DNA of 53,462 nucleotides from Muricomes sp. (GCA_020024675.1 JAHHTM010000001.1:1-53462), one strand, 5' to 3'; counted from the first letter of the stretch, positions 1 to 8,706 are shown. Translations and numbers: made by a program. Notes: generated by a model not told the origin, from the sequence alone.

Positions 1-44
1 CTTTTCTATAAGAGTGAGATTACACACATAGGAGGAATTCGTTG

Positions 45-632
45 ATGAATGCGTTGGAAGAAAGAATTTTAAAAGATGGTATGGTCAAAGAAGGAAATGT
101 ACTCAAAGTTGACAGCTTTCTCAATCACCAGATGGACATTACGCTGTTTGAAGAGATGGGAAAAGAGTTTAAAAAGCGTTTTGCTGAAAAAAATATCAAT
201 AAGATTCTTACAATAGAATCATCAGGGATTGGAATTGCATGTGTTGTTGCACAGCAGTTTAATGTTCCTGTGGTATTTGCAAAAAAATCAAGAAGCATCA
301 ATCTCGAAGGAGAAATGTATGTCGCAGAGGTTGAGTCTTTTACACACAAATGTAAAAATAATGTTATTGTTTCGAAGAAATTCCTTACACCGGAAGATCA
401 TGTACTTATCATCGATGATTTTCTTGCAAATGGATGTGCACTTCAAGGACTGATTCAGATTGTACAGTCAGCAGGTGCTACAGTAGAAGGCATTGGTATT
501 GCTATTGAAAAAGGGTTCCAGACAGGAGGACGTATTATCCGTAATTTAGGTTATCAGTTGGAATCACTTGCAATTGTTGATAAAATGGATGCTTCTACAG
601 GTACGATTACTTTCCGTAATCAGGATGAATAG
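45..632 (+). CDS. xpt: xanthine phosphoribosyltransferase
   Basis: Cytosolic purine salvage enzyme that makes XMP from xanthine and PRPP. The 195-residue product matches the usual length of about 194. It opens with the family-typical LKVDSFLNHQ segment near residue 20, carries TIESSGIG near residue 55, and has the PRPP-binding loop VLIIDDFLANG near residues 120-130. ATG at 45 is preferred over the overlapping TTG at 42 because GGAGG at 31-35 is better spaced for it. The exonuclease gene follows after 24 bases. Family members are often under a purine riboswitch, but only 44 bases of upstream sequence are present, so this cannot be judged. Confidence 0.95.
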   Translation: MNALEERILKDGMVKEGNVLKVDSFLNHQMDITLFEEMGKEFKKRFAEKNINKILTIESSGIGIACVVAQQFNVPVVFAKKSRSINLEGEMYVAEVESFTHKCKNNVIVSKKFLTPEDHVLIIDDFLANGCALQGLIQIVQSAGATVEGIGIAIEKGFQTGGRIIRNLGYQLESLAIVDKMDASTGTITFRNQDE

Positions 633-656
633 GCTTAAAATCAGGGAAGATAGATT

Positions 657-1358
657 ATGTTAAAATCATATATTGCATTTGATTTGGAGACGACGGGACT
701 AGATCCTACGAAAAATGATATTATTGAGATTGGGGCACTAAAAGTGCGTGATGGAAAAGTACAAGAGCGATTCATGGAATTTGCATGCCCCTTAGAGAGA
801 ATATCTCCTACTATAGAGAATCTTACCGGAATTTCAAATGAGATGGTTTCTAATGCAAGATGTAGTCAGGACGTAGTAAGAGATTTTCTTGATTTCTGTG
901 AGGATGATATCTTAGTTGGACATAATGTGATTTTTGATTATAGCTTTGTAAAGATGAAAGCTACCGCGCAGGGACTGTCGTTTGAAAAATCAGGTATCGA
1001 CACCCTTAAGATTGCAAGGAAGGTACATAAAGATCTGTCGTCTAAGAGTCTTGAGAGTTTGTGTGAATATTATGGGATAGAAAATAAGTCTGCACACAGA
1101 GCATATTTTGATGCGCTTGCAACGGCAAAGTTATATCATATGCTTGCACACTATTTTGAAGAAAAGGACCCAAAAGTTTTTAAACCACAGATGTTGATGT
1201 ATCGGCCAAAAAAAATACTTCCCGCTACACCAAAACAGATTGAATTTATTACAAGGCTGATTCAAGAACATGAAGTAGAAGTGGAATGGGATCCAGCTAC
1301 AATTACAAAGAATGATGCATCTCGTTTGATTGATAAAATTTTAAAAAACCAGTCATAA
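657..1358 (+). CDS. DnaQ-like DEDDh 3'-5' exonuclease (PolC epsilon-type)
   Basis: Predicted 3'-5' exonuclease of 233 residues. The exonuclease I motif DLETTG is at residues 9-14 (D9 and E11 as metal ligands), a GHNVIFD motif lies near residue 90, and HRAYFDA near residue 145 supplies the last His and Asp of the DEDDh set. The final 50 residues form a separate small domain beginning TPKQIEFITRLI, which is seen behind several clostridial exonucleases and has no assigned role that I know of. It lies 24 bases after xpt and is probably cotranscribed. It is too short to be DNA polymerase III alpha, so it is a stand-alone repair or proofreading nuclease; the true substrate is unknown. Confidence 0.85.
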   Translation: MLKSYIAFDLETTGLDPTKNDIIEIGALKVRDGKVQERFMEFACPLERISPTIENLTGISNEMVSNARCSQDVVRDFLDFCEDDILVGHNVIFDYSFVKMKATAQGLSFEKSGIDTLKIARKVHKDLSSKSLESLCEYYGIENKSAHRAYFDALATAKLYHMLAHYFEEKDPKVFKPQMLMYRPKKILPATPKQIEFITRLIQEHEVEVEWDPATITKNDASRLIDKILKNQS

Positions 1359-1380
1359 ATATTGTTTTATACCGACAAAA

Positions 1381-1415
1381 TGGCGCCAGTGTCTAAAATT
1401 TGGATACTGGCGCTA
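1381..1415 (+). terminator. hairpin terminator after exonuclease
   Basis: An 11-bp stem, GCGCCAGTGTC against GATACTGGCGC (one G-T pair), at 1383-1413, extended by two pairs outward. The following tract is T-rich but interrupted, so termination may be partial. It separates the xpt pair from the radical SAM gene. Confidence 0.6.
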
Positions 1416-1520
1416 TGTTTATCTATATCTATTTTAAATTTTTCTACATACAATAGATAGTAGAAAGCATATAAAAGAACAACTTTCAATATACAAAAGA
1501 AGATTTTAGGAGGAAATGGT

Positions 1521-2924
1521 ATGAAAAATATTGGCCACACAGCAGAAAGAATGGCGGTAGGTACGGCGATTGATCTGGTGTTAAAAAAGATTAATAAAGA
1601 CGAAAGAGAAGAAGAACTGGTAAAAATGGCTGAATTTATGAGAAAGTATGTCAATGTTTTACCAGAAAAAATAAATTATGACAGAATCAAAGAACTGATC
1701 ATGGATAAAGAGGGCTTTATTAATCAATATGTAAATCGTGTATTAGATGAGGTAGATCCAAAAGTTTTGAAAACAATGGCTTTAAATTTTGGATTTGAAG
1801 CAATGTTAAATGGAACAAAGAAAATAAGAGAAATGCGAGAAGTTCATAAATGCAATATTCCATGGCTGATCCTTATGGACCCAACAAGTGCATGTAACCT
1901 TCATTGTACAGGATGTTGGGCAGCAGAATACGGAAATAAGCTGAATCTTACATTTGAGGAAATGGATAGTCTGATTCAGCAGGGAAAGAGTCTGGGAGTT
2001 TATTTCTACATGTTTACTGGTGGAGAGCCATTAGTCAGAAAAAAAGATTTGATCCGTATATGTGAAAAACATAATGACTGTGCATTTTTAGCATTTACAA
2101 ATGGAACATTAGTAGATGAAGCATTCTGTCAGGAAATGAAGAGAGTAGGAAACTTTGCTCTTGCAATTTCATTGGAAGGAGACTCAGATGTAAATGATTC
2201 CAGACGTGGAGATGGAGTTTACAATAAGGTAATGCATGCCATGGATCTTTTGAAAGAAAATGGACTGATTTTTGGTGCATCTATCTGCTATACTTCAAAG
2301 AACTGTGAATCAGTTAGTAGTCCGGAGTTTGTAAAACTGATGGTAGATAAAGGTTGTAAATATGCAATGTATTTCCACTATATGCCAGTTGGAAATGAGG
2401 CATCAATTGATCTTCTTCCAACTCCAGAACAAAGAACGTATATGAAAGACAGAATCCGAAAGATCAGAAGTATAGATGAAGGAGAGGGATTGTTCACTAT
2501 GGACTTCCAGAATGATGGAGAATTTGTAGGAGGCTGTATTGCAGGTGGAAGAAACTATTTCCATATCAATGCAAATGGAGATGCAGAGCCATGTGTATTT
2601 ATCCATTATTCTGGTGCAAATATCCGTACACACAGTCTTCTGGAAATTTTAAAACAACCATTGTTTATGGCATATCATGAGAATCAGCCATTCAATGAAA
2701 ATCATTTAAGACCATGTCCAATGTTGGAAAATCCGGAAATCTTGCAGCGACTTGTAAAAGAAACCGGAGCAAAATCAACAGATCTTCAGTCACCAGAAAG
2801 TGCGGAACATCTGTGTGGAAAGTGTGTAGAATATGCAAATGCATGGAAACCTTGTGCAGAAAAATTGTGGAATGAGGCAGAAAAACATTATGAGCCGTCA
2901 TACGAAAACTACAAACGAGACTAA
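1521..2924 (+). CDS. radical SAM/SPASM domain protein
   Basis: Radical S-adenosylmethionine enzyme of 467 residues. The CxxxCxxC cluster motif is C125, C129, C132 (CNLHCTGC), followed by the SAM-binding FTGGEPL near residue 170. Additional cysteines in the C-terminal third (CIAGGRN, PCVFIHYSG, RPCPML, CGKCVEY, PCAEKLW) fit a SPASM domain holding extra Fe-S clusters. About 110 helical residues precede the radical SAM domain. The start follows AGGAGG at 1509-1514. The gene overlaps the next one, a TVP38-type membrane protein, by 35 bases, which suggests coupled translation and a shared membrane or cofactor task. No peptide precursor gene is visible nearby, so the substrate is unknown. Confidence 0.85.
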   Translation: MKNIGHTAERMAVGTAIDLVLKKINKDEREEELVKMAEFMRKYVNVLPEKINYDRIKELIMDKEGFINQYVNRVLDEVDPKVLKTMALNFGFEAMLNGTKKIREMREVHKCNIPWLILMDPTSACNLHCTGCWAAEYGNKLNLTFEEMDSLIQQGKSLGVYFYMFTGGEPLVRKKDLIRICEKHNDCAFLAFTNGTLVDEAFCQEMKRVGNFALAISLEGDSDVNDSRRGDGVYNKVMHAMDLLKENGLIFGASICYTSKNCESVSSPEFVKLMVDKGCKYAMYFHYMPVGNEASIDLLPTPEQRTYMKDRIRKIRSIDEGEGLFTMDFQNDGEFVGGCIAGGRNYFHINANGDAEPCVFIHYSGANIRTHSLLEILKQPLFMAYHENQPFNENHLRPCPMLENPEILQRLVKETGAKSTDLQSPESAEHLCGKCVEYANAWKPCAEKLWNEAEKHYEPSYENYKRD

Positions 2925-3579
2925 AAAGAAGATATGGAAATTTCTCCCCATAATTGTAATGATCATTATGGGAATTGTATTGAAAAAGATTGTAAGTGCT
3001 TCAGGTGATACAGTATCTCTTGAAATGATATTGAAATATACACCAAAGGATACTGCAAAAGCGGTATTGATACTTTGGATGTTTTTTGCATTGAAAAGTC
3101 TTTCTCTTGTTTTTCCGATTGCTTTGTTATATCTGGCGTCCGGAATCTTATTTTCTCCGGGAGTAGCATTGCTTGTGAGCGCCACAGGACTGATGATCTC
3201 TCACATGGTTCCTTATCTTATAGGAAGATTCAGTGGAGCTGATATGCTGCATATGATTTGCAGTAAATACGAAAAAGCGAAGAAGCTTGCAGAATATCAG
3301 AACAAAAATCAATTTTTTGTATGCTTTATAACGAGGATTGTCGGGGTTCTGCCACAGGATATTGTAAGTCTATATCTTGGGGCATGTAAAATTCCGTTTG
3401 GAGTTTATTTGCCGGCGGGAGCGGCAGGTGCATTATTGAGTATTGTGACAACTACACTGCTTGGTAATAAGCTGGATGATCCATTTTCTGTGGAATTTAT
3501 TGTTGTTTTGATCTGCAGGATTTTAGTTTCTGCTTTTGCGATATTGGCAAAAAGAAAATTATATAATACAGATAAATAG
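2890..3579 (+). CDS. TVP38/TMEM64 (VTT domain) membrane protein
   Basis: Integral membrane protein of about 229 residues in the TVP38/TMEM64/DedA-like VTT superfamily. Four to six hydrophobic segments are visible. The conserved core runs from YLIGRFSG through FITRIVGVLPQD to YLGACKIPF, ending in the GxxGALLSI type segment. ATG 2890 (MSRHTKTTNE) is preferred over the upstream ATG 2833 because GAGG at 2874-2877 is spaced for it. The gene therefore begins inside the end of the radical SAM gene. Relatives are implicated in lipid or undecaprenyl-phosphate translocation or metal handling; the actual cargo here is not predictable. Confidence 0.8.
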   Translation: MSRHTKTTNETKKKIWKFLPIIVMIIMGIVLKKIVSASGDTVSLEMILKYTPKDTAKAVLILWMFFALKSLSLVFPIALLYLASGILFSPGVALLVSATGLMISHMVPYLIGRFSGADMLHMICSKYEKAKKLAEYQNKNQFFVCFITRIVGVLPQDIVSLYLGACKIPFGVYLPAGAAGALLSIVTTTLLGNKLDDPFSVEFIVVLICRILVSAFAILAKRKLYNTDK

Positions 3580-3581
3580 TG

Positions 3582-3623
3582 AAACTGTCTGTTTGACTTT
3601 ACCGGTCATCAGACAGTTTTTTG
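3582..3623 (+). terminator. rho-independent terminator
   Basis: AAACTGTCTG pairs with CAGACAGTTT, and an inner TGAC/GTCA pairing extends the stem. A T-run follows directly. It closes the radical SAM/TVP38 operon. Confidence 0.85.
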
Positions 3624-3642
3624 TATTTTGTGAAGGGAGTGT

Positions 3643-3671
3643 TTGTAAGAAATTAGGATTTATGATAAAAT
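3643..3671 (+). promoter_or_regulatory. sigma-A type promoter for DUF4230 operon
   Basis: TTGTAA at 3643-3648, a 17-base spacer, then TAAAAT at 3666-3671, about 65 bases before the first DUF4230 start and after a terminator. Confidence 0.6.
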
Positions 3672-3735
3672 ATTTCATAAATCGACAGGGATGTAAATAT
3701 AAAATACAGGTACATTCCGGATAAGGAGATGTCCT

Positions 3736-4347
3736 ATGAAAGAACGAAGAAATGGTGGAGCAAGTATAATAAGAACATTTCATTCTATGAAGCAGTTTAT
3801 CTTTCTGATTGTTCTTCTGATCGTGCTTATTGTAGCTATTTTTGGATTTGTAAGATCACATAACAAATCGGAAAAAGAAGTAATTACAAAATCGACTTTA
3901 GAGAAGATGATCAATGTCAGTGAACTGTCTACGTTTGAAGCAGTTTACAATGGTATTACCCAAGTCATGAATAAGACAGATGACGAAAAGGTAGATTATT
4001 ATGTATATTATGAAGCAAAGGTTAAAGCGGGATTTAATTTTGAAGAGGTGAAGATTAATCTTGATAATAGGGAGAAAAAGATTGTTATTACACTTCCAAA
4101 GATTAAGATCAATGATATAAATGTAGATATAGCTTCTCTGGATTACATGTTTGAAAATAAAAAAGCTGATACTGAAACGGTGTCTCAGGAAGCTTATAAG
4201 GCAGCTATAGCAGATGTAACAGAAGAAAGTAAGAATGAGACAGCAATTTACGAACTGGCAAAACAAAATGCGGTTAATATCGTGGAAGCGCTTGTAAAAC
4301 CTTTTGTACAACAAGTTGATCCAGAATATCAGATTGAGATTCGCTAA
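3736..4347 (+). CDS. DUF4230 domain membrane-anchored protein
   Basis: Protein of 203 residues with a basic N-terminus and one transmembrane segment at about residues 20-43. The rest is extracellular and has a DUF4230-like pattern: ELSTFEAVYNG, a short beta-rich VYYEAKVKAGFNFEEV stretch, then ITLPKIKI and a helical tail. The start follows AAGGAGA. A second, shorter DUF4230 protein follows after 16 bases, so this looks like a tandem duplication with one copy anchored by a helix and the other by a lipid. Function of the family is unknown; an envelope role is inferred from topology only. Confidence 0.75.
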   Translation: MKERRNGGASIIRTFHSMKQFIFLIVLLIVLIVAIFGFVRSHNKSEKEVITKSTLEKMINVSELSTFEAVYNGITQVMNKTDDEKVDYYVYYEAKVKAGFNFEEVKINLDNREKKIVITLPKIKINDINVDIASLDYMFENKKADTETVSQEAYKAAIADVTEESKNETAIYELAKQNAVNIVEALVKPFVQQVDPEYQIEIR

Positions 4348-4363
4348 GAAAGGGGAATTTAAG

Positions 4364-4945
4364 ATGAAAAAAATGATGATGCTATGCCTTGTCACAGTGA
4401 TGCTTTTATGTTCCTCTTGTGGAAAAAAAGAAAAGCCTATTGAACCAGAATTATCACAAATGAAGTCAATCTGTGAACTGGCAACCATGGATTGTTATTA
4501 TCACAATGTAGCAAAATATTCAGAAAAAGATGCACAGGGAATCTTATGGTGGAAAAAGGATAAAAAATTTTGGATTGAATATGATGGAGTTGTAACGATC
4601 GGAGTGAATGCTTCGCTGGTGAACATCACAGTTAAAGAAGATAAAGTTACGATTACAATTCCGTCTGCAGAAGTGCTTGGATGTAAGGTGGATGAAAAGA
4701 CACTTACTGAAAATTCGTTTGTGGTAGAAAAAGGATCTGCTGATGTAAATGCAGTGGATCAGACAGAAGCATTTAAACTGGCTCAGAAAAATATAAAAGA
4801 AAGTGCATTAAAAGATACGGTGCTTTTAAAAAATGCTCAGCAAAGAGCACAGAAACTTTTGGAGGATTATGTACATAATATTGGTGAAGCTGTAGGAAAA
4901 GAATATCAGATTCAGTGGAAATATATAGATGCGAAACAAAGTTGA
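4364..4945 (+). CDS. DUF4230 domain lipoprotein
   Basis: Putative lipoprotein of 193 residues. A signal peptide (MKKMMMLCLVTVMLL) ends in the lipobox LCSSC with the modified Cys near residue 19. The mature part parallels the preceding protein: ICELATMDCYYHNV, then ITVKEDKVTITIPSAEVLG, a helical tail, and EYQIQWKYID at the end where the neighbour ends EYQIEIR. ATG 4364 follows AAGGGG; an upstream in-frame start at 4304 lies inside the previous gene and would bury the signal peptide. Same operon as its paralog. Function unknown. Confidence 0.75.
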   Translation: MKKMMMLCLVTVMLLCSSCGKKEKPIEPELSQMKSICELATMDCYYHNVAKYSEKDAQGILWWKKDKKFWIEYDGVVTIGVNASLVNITVKEDKVTITIPSAEVLGCKVDEKTLTENSFVVEKGSADVNAVDQTEAFKLAQKNIKESALKDTVLLKNAQQRAQKLLEDYVHNIGEAVGKEYQIQWKYIDAKQS

Positions 4946-4972
4946 TAAAAAACAGAAAAAGAGGAAAAGTAT

Positions 4973-5302
4973 ATGAATGAATATATAGCAATGTGGAAAA
5001 ATTATGCAAATTTCAAGGATCGTACGTCAAGAAAAGGTTACTGGATGGCTATTTTGTTTAACATTCTTGTGATTATGGCACTGTATGTATTACTAGAATT
5101 TTTTCCGTTCATGTCCATTATCATTTTGATCTATGAACTTGCAGTAATTCTTCCGATGATCGCAATTTTAGTGCGTCGTCTTCGAGATGCCGGAAAAGTT
5201 TGGTATCTGGTATTTATGATATTCGTTCCGATTATTGGACAGATTGTTTTACTGTACTTTTTAGTTCAGGGAACAAAGTGTGACGAAGGTGTTCAAGTGT
5301 AA
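4973..5302 (+). CDS. DUF805 family membrane protein
   Basis: Small membrane protein of 109 residues with three to four hydrophobic helices. The DUF805 hallmarks are present: an N-terminal W(K)NYANFKDRTSRKGYW segment, the central RRLRDAGKVWYL motif near residue 68, and a C-terminal VQGTKCDEG. It lies 27 bases after the DUF4230 lipoprotein and ends at a good terminator, so it is the last gene of this operon. Its biochemical function is unknown. Confidence 0.8.
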   Translation: MNEYIAMWKNYANFKDRTSRKGYWMAILFNILVIMALYVLLEFFPFMSIIILIYELAVILPMIAILVRRLRDAGKVWYLVFMIFVPIIGQIVLLYFLVQGTKCDEGVQV

Positions 5303-5311
5303 GGAAAATAA

Positions 5312-5345
5312 TAAAACCTGTCGGGTGATCCGGCAGGTTTTATTT
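5312..5345 (+). terminator. rho-independent terminator
   Basis: AAAACCTG-T-CGG pairs with CCG-G-CAGGTTTT around a 5-base loop, flanked by A- and T-runs, so it can serve both the DUF805 operon and the convergent glycerophosphodiesterase gene. Confidence 0.85.
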
Positions 5346-5348
5346 GTT

Positions 5349-6086
5349 TTAACGAAGTCCAGTTTGTTTTAATAAGACTGCTACACGGTTAGGATAGTTG
5401 GATATGATTCCATCGACCTCTTTCTGGATCATATCTAAAATGTCTTTTTCTTCATTTACAGTCCATGTATTGATCTTTACATGATGTTCCTTCAAATCAG
5501 CAGTTTCTTTTTCTGTCAGCATGTGGAAGTCTGGATGATAAGCTTCAATCTTATGGGTAGATACATAAGAACCGGCATCAAGAATCCATGTTTCGGTAAG
5601 AAAACCGCATTCAAGGTCAGGGGCAAGAGCTTTCATTCTCATAACAGAATTGTGATTGAAAGAAGAAATGACAACTTTTTTCTGTAAACCAAATTCACAG
5701 ATCATATCATAAACAGCTTTTTCAATTCCGGGATATTCATACACACCGGTTTTTAATTCGATGTTGGTAATAATATCTTTGTCTTTCACGAATTCGAAAT
5801 ATTCTCTAAGTGTAGGAATTTTCTGAAAACCAAATTGTCCGGCGTATTTGTAGGAAAAATCCACTTTGCACAGTTCCTCATAAGTCATATCTTTGACAAG
5901 ACCACTCTGATCAGAGGTGCGGTCAATTTTTTCGTCATGAATGATGACAAGGTGATTATCTTTTGTTAAATGTACGTCTAATTCAATTCCTTCACAGCCT
6001 GCTTCTAATGCTTTTTTAAAAGCAAGCATTGTATTTTCTGGATAGCAGCCGCTGAATCCACGGTGCCCATAATTTCTACATTTCAT
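5349..6086 (-). CDS. glycerophosphodiester phosphodiesterase
   Basis: GDPD-family enzyme (UgpQ-like) of 245 residues, predicted to hydrolyse glycerophosphodiesters to glycerol-3-phosphate and an alcohol. It shows GHRG near the N-terminus, PENTMLAF, then EGIELDVHLTKD with the metal-binding E and D, the catalytic HDE of VIIHDEKIDRT, NIELKTG, and WTVNEE near the C-terminus. It has no signal peptide, so it is cytosolic. The ATG at 6086 is chosen because GGGAG lies just upstream on the reverse strand; the TTG 15 bases further out overlaps that site. Divergent from the amino acid permease. Confidence 0.88.
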   Translation of the reverse strand: MKCRNYGHRGFSGCYPENTMLAFKKALEAGCEGIELDVHLTKDNHLVIIHDEKIDRTSDQSGLVKDMTYEELCKVDFSYKYAGQFGFQKIPTLREYFEFVKDKDIITNIELKTGVYEYPGIEKAVYDMICEFGLQKKVVISSFNHNSVMRMKALAPDLECGFLTETWILDAGSYVSTHKIEAYHPDFHMLTEKETADLKEHHVKINTWTVNEEKDILDMIQKEVDGIISNYPNRVAVLLKQTGLR

Positions 6087-6175
6087 CTGAAGTTCTCCCA
6101 AAGTTTATATTTTAAATATAACGTTTAAATTATAGTCCTCTTTGTCACGGAAAACAATGGGAATACGCATATTTC

Positions 6176-6205
6176 TTGACACTTTTATGAGCAGTCGATT
6201 ATAAT
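6176..6205 (+). promoter_or_regulatory. sigma-A type promoter for amino acid permease
   Basis: Consensus TTGACA at 6176-6181, an 18-base spacer, and consensus TATAAT at 6200-6205, 35 bases before the permease start. Confidence 0.75.
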
Positions 6206-6240
6206 ATTTTCAATAGGATTTTAAGTACATGGAGGAAAAA

Positions 6241-7398
6241 ATGAAAAAGATACAAGGAGAATCAAAGCTTACATTTTTTGAGGCTACGAGTATTATTGTA
6301 GGACATGGTGTAGGTTCGGGAATATTATCGGTTCCTTTTCTGGCAGCGCACAATAGTATGCGTGAGATCCTACTGATTATTACGTTTTGTTATTTGTTTA
6401 ATGTAGTCCTGCACCTTATTATTGCGGAATTATCGTATAATAATGATGGTGCACAGTTTATCAGTTGTCTGGATGCGGAACTTTTCTCAGGGAAGATTAA
6501 GAAGATACTTACATGGACAGCTTTTGTTACGCTGGGAATTTCTGTGATCGTAAATGTCAGTGCATTTCTTACAGGAGCAGCAGCGGTATTTCGTTCCTGG
6601 TTTGGTCTTCCGGATGCAGTCGGCATGATCATTTTTTATGTGATTGGTGCAGGAGTTGTATTTATCGGGATGAAGCTTGTGGGCATTTGTGAAAAGCTTG
6701 CAGTCAGTTCGATGATTGGTGTGATTGGCATACTTCTTATCGCCACATTGATGTCAGAGATGAGCGACCTTCCAACAGGTTGGCATGGAATTACAAATGT
6801 ACTTGCTCTTTATAGCATGGTTGCTTTTTCGTTGTCAGCAGTTATGTCTACACCACAGGTTGTAAAAGGATTAGAAGGTGATATCAAAAAGATCCGTGCA
6901 TCGATTGCAACCGGACTTGCCATCAATGTTGGTCTGATCCTTATGATCACGATCATGACCCTTTTAGGAGCAGGAAAAAATATTTCAGAAGACGGGGCAC
7001 TTGTGGATCTGGCAGCTCATCTAGGTGGATGGGTAAGTGTGATCGGCTACATATTTACACTGATGGCACTGGCAACTTCATTTTGGGCAAATACCTTAAA
7101 TCTGCGTGACATTGTCCATGAGCAGACTCATTGGAATATCCGTTTAAGCTGGCTTGTGGCATCCCTTCCATGTCTTGTTATTGCATTTTTCGGTGCATCA
7201 ACTTTTGTAGGATTTACAAGATTTGCAAGTATCATTCAGGTTGTCACAGGAGTAGGAATTATCGTGGCATATAATTTGTCGAGAAAAAGGCATCACTCAT
7301 CTGAACTTGTAGGGAAATTCGGCACATTGCCGTTCCAGATTTTTGTTGTTATATGTACATTGCTTGCAAGTATAGGGGCAATGCTTCCGGTGAAATAA
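6241..7398 (+). CDS. APC-superfamily amino acid permease
   Basis: Integral membrane transporter of 385 residues with about eleven hydrophobic helices. The first helix carries the APC-fold unwound motif VGHGVGSGILSVPF, typical of aromatic/neutral amino acid permease relatives. ATG 6241 is preferred over ATG 6229 because GGAGG at 6231-6235 would serve it and lies inside the longer reading. It is preceded by a near-consensus promoter and followed after 12 bases by an alpha/beta hydrolase gene, probably in one transcript. Substrate not predictable beyond an amino acid. Confidence 0.78.
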   Translation: MKKIQGESKLTFFEATSIIVGHGVGSGILSVPFLAAHNSMREILLIITFCYLFNVVLHLIIAELSYNNDGAQFISCLDAELFSGKIKKILTWTAFVTLGISVIVNVSAFLTGAAAVFRSWFGLPDAVGMIIFYVIGAGVVFIGMKLVGICEKLAVSSMIGVIGILLIATLMSEMSDLPTGWHGITNVLALYSMVAFSLSAVMSTPQVVKGLEGDIKKIRASIATGLAINVGLILMITIMTLLGAGKNISEDGALVDLAAHLGGWVSVIGYIFTLMALATSFWANTLNLRDIVHEQTHWNIRLSWLVASLPCLVIAFFGASTFVGFTRFASIIQVVTGVGIIVAYNLSRKRHHSSELVGKFGTLPFQIFVVICTLLASIGAMLPVK

Positions 7399-7410
7399 GA
7401 GAGGAATAAA

Positions 7411-8325
7411 ATGAAAAAAGGAACAAAAAGATTACTGGCTGTTCCGGCAATAGGAGCAGCAGTTATGACAGAAGAACTTTATCGCTATGTATTTTGTAGA
7501 AAAAGTTCAGCATTGTTTTCCCTTTTGTTTGATACAAAAGGACATGAAGAAAATTATTATCGTGTAAAAAATGCGGCTGCGGACAGACTTAGAAAGCGCT
7601 ATCATGAAGAATATATAATGAAATCCGAAAGAGGAGAGAAATTAAAAGGGTTTTATTATCCATTTGGTGCGGAAGGAAAGAAGATTGCGTTTATTATCCA
7701 CGGATATCGTTCAGAACATGCTGACACAGCAGGAATGTATTATGAGTACTATAAAAAACGCGGGATTGATGTTTTTTGTTGTGATCATACTGCTTCTGGA
7801 GAAAGTAAAGGAAACTATATCGGATTTGATATATTAGAAACAAAGGATTGTCTTCAATGGATTGATTTTCTGAAGGAAAAGTTTGGGGATGATATTCAGA
7901 TCATACTTCATGGATTTTCTATGGGTGGGGCAACAGTAATGCAGATGAGCAGCAAGTGTCCTTCCAATGTAAAATTTATTATAGAAGACAGTGGTTATAA
8001 AAATGCAAAAGCTTCGCTTAAACATCAGGTAGGACCTATGTATCAGCCACTTCGATGGATCAATAAGATTTTTGCGGGATATGACCTGGATGATTCTGAT
8101 GTGACGAAGAGTCTTGAAAAATCAAAAATTCCAATGTTGTTTGTGCATGGAAGAGATGATAAGCTTGTTCCTTTTAAAAATGGACCGGAATTGTATGAAT
8201 TGTATCAGGGAGAAAAAGATTATTTCTTCCCATCTAATACAAGACACATTGAAAGTATGTACACATCATCAGATTTGTATGCAGAAAAAATAGACAGGTT
8301 TGTTGAAAAATATTTTGAACATTAA
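7411..8325 (+). CDS. alpha/beta hydrolase
   Basis: Alpha/beta-hydrolase fold enzyme of 304 residues. IIHGYRSE near residue 95 provides the oxyanion strand, GFSMGG near residue 170 holds the nucleophilic Ser, HGRDDKLVP near residue 248 the Asp, and TRHIES near residue 280 the His. The N-terminal hydrophobic stretch (LLAVPAIGAAVM) resembles an uncleaved anchor, so it may be membrane-attached. Similar proteins are often annotated as serine aminopeptidase or S33-type lipases. It sits 12 bases after the permease. Natural substrate unknown. Confidence 0.85.
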   Translation: MKKGTKRLLAVPAIGAAVMTEELYRYVFCRKSSALFSLLFDTKGHEENYYRVKNAAADRLRKRYHEEYIMKSERGEKLKGFYYPFGAEGKKIAFIIHGYRSEHADTAGMYYEYYKKRGIDVFCCDHTASGESKGNYIGFDILETKDCLQWIDFLKEKFGDDIQIILHGFSMGGATVMQMSSKCPSNVKFIIEDSGYKNAKASLKHQVGPMYQPLRWINKIFAGYDLDDSDVTKSLEKSKIPMLFVHGRDDKLVPFKNGPELYELYQGEKDYFFPSNTRHIESMYTSSDLYAEKIDRFVEKYFEH

Positions 8326-8336
8326 CGAAGAATAAT

Positions 8337-8368
8337 AAATGCGTACCATATTTGCGGTACGCATTTTT
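8337..8368 (+). terminator. bidirectional rho-independent terminator
   Basis: AAATGCGTACC pairs with GGTACGCATTT around an 8-base loop, with T- and A-runs on either side. It lies between the convergent hydrolase and DUF1653 genes. Confidence 0.9.
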
Positions 8369-8370
8369 TA

Positions 8371-8667
8371 TTATATTTCAGAAAAAGAATTACAATAATA
8401 TTCGAAGCGATAGGTCTGTTTTGCATCCGGATATTTTTCACGGTCTACAAGACTTAAAAACATATCCTTTGGTCGACAGTATAATTTCATTGAACCATAT
8501 AATGCTTTATATACAACAAGTTCTTCCATAGTTTCACTGTGGAGACAGATGCCGGTTATTTCGTATAAGTATTGAAATGGGTCTGTACTGGAGGTCAGAT
8601 CTCTTTTGAAATGGGATACGATGGTGCCTGGTTTTAATAATTTCTTCTCTCGGTTAGTATCTGTCAT
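8371..8667 (-). CDS. DUF1653 domain protein
   Basis: Small protein of 98 residues. The DUF1653 core is clear: PGTIVSHFKRD, YLYEITGICLHSET, EELVVYKALYGS, then CRPKDMFLSLVD. It is a soluble, SH3-like small domain with no known function. AAAGGAGA precedes the ATG on the reverse strand. It is divergent from the DUF3796/XRE pair and terminated by the hairpin shared with the hydrolase gene. Confidence 0.82.
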   Translation of the reverse strand: MTDTNREKKLLKPGTIVSHFKRDLTSSTDPFQYLYEITGICLHSETMEELVVYKALYGSMKLYCRPKDMFLSLVDREKYPDAKQTYRFEYYCNSFSEI

Positions 8668-8706
8668 GAAGGAATCTCCTTTCTTTTTAACTAACTATAT
8701 CATATC

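Noticed and set aside
1..44. Purine riboswitch before xpt
   Set aside because: Only 44 bases of upstream sequence are available, showing no aptamer core; it may lie outside the window.
3898..4488. Reverse-strand frame of 196 codons opposite the DUF4230 genes
   Set aside because: Ile/Phe-rich shadow of A-rich coding sequence, without start signals.
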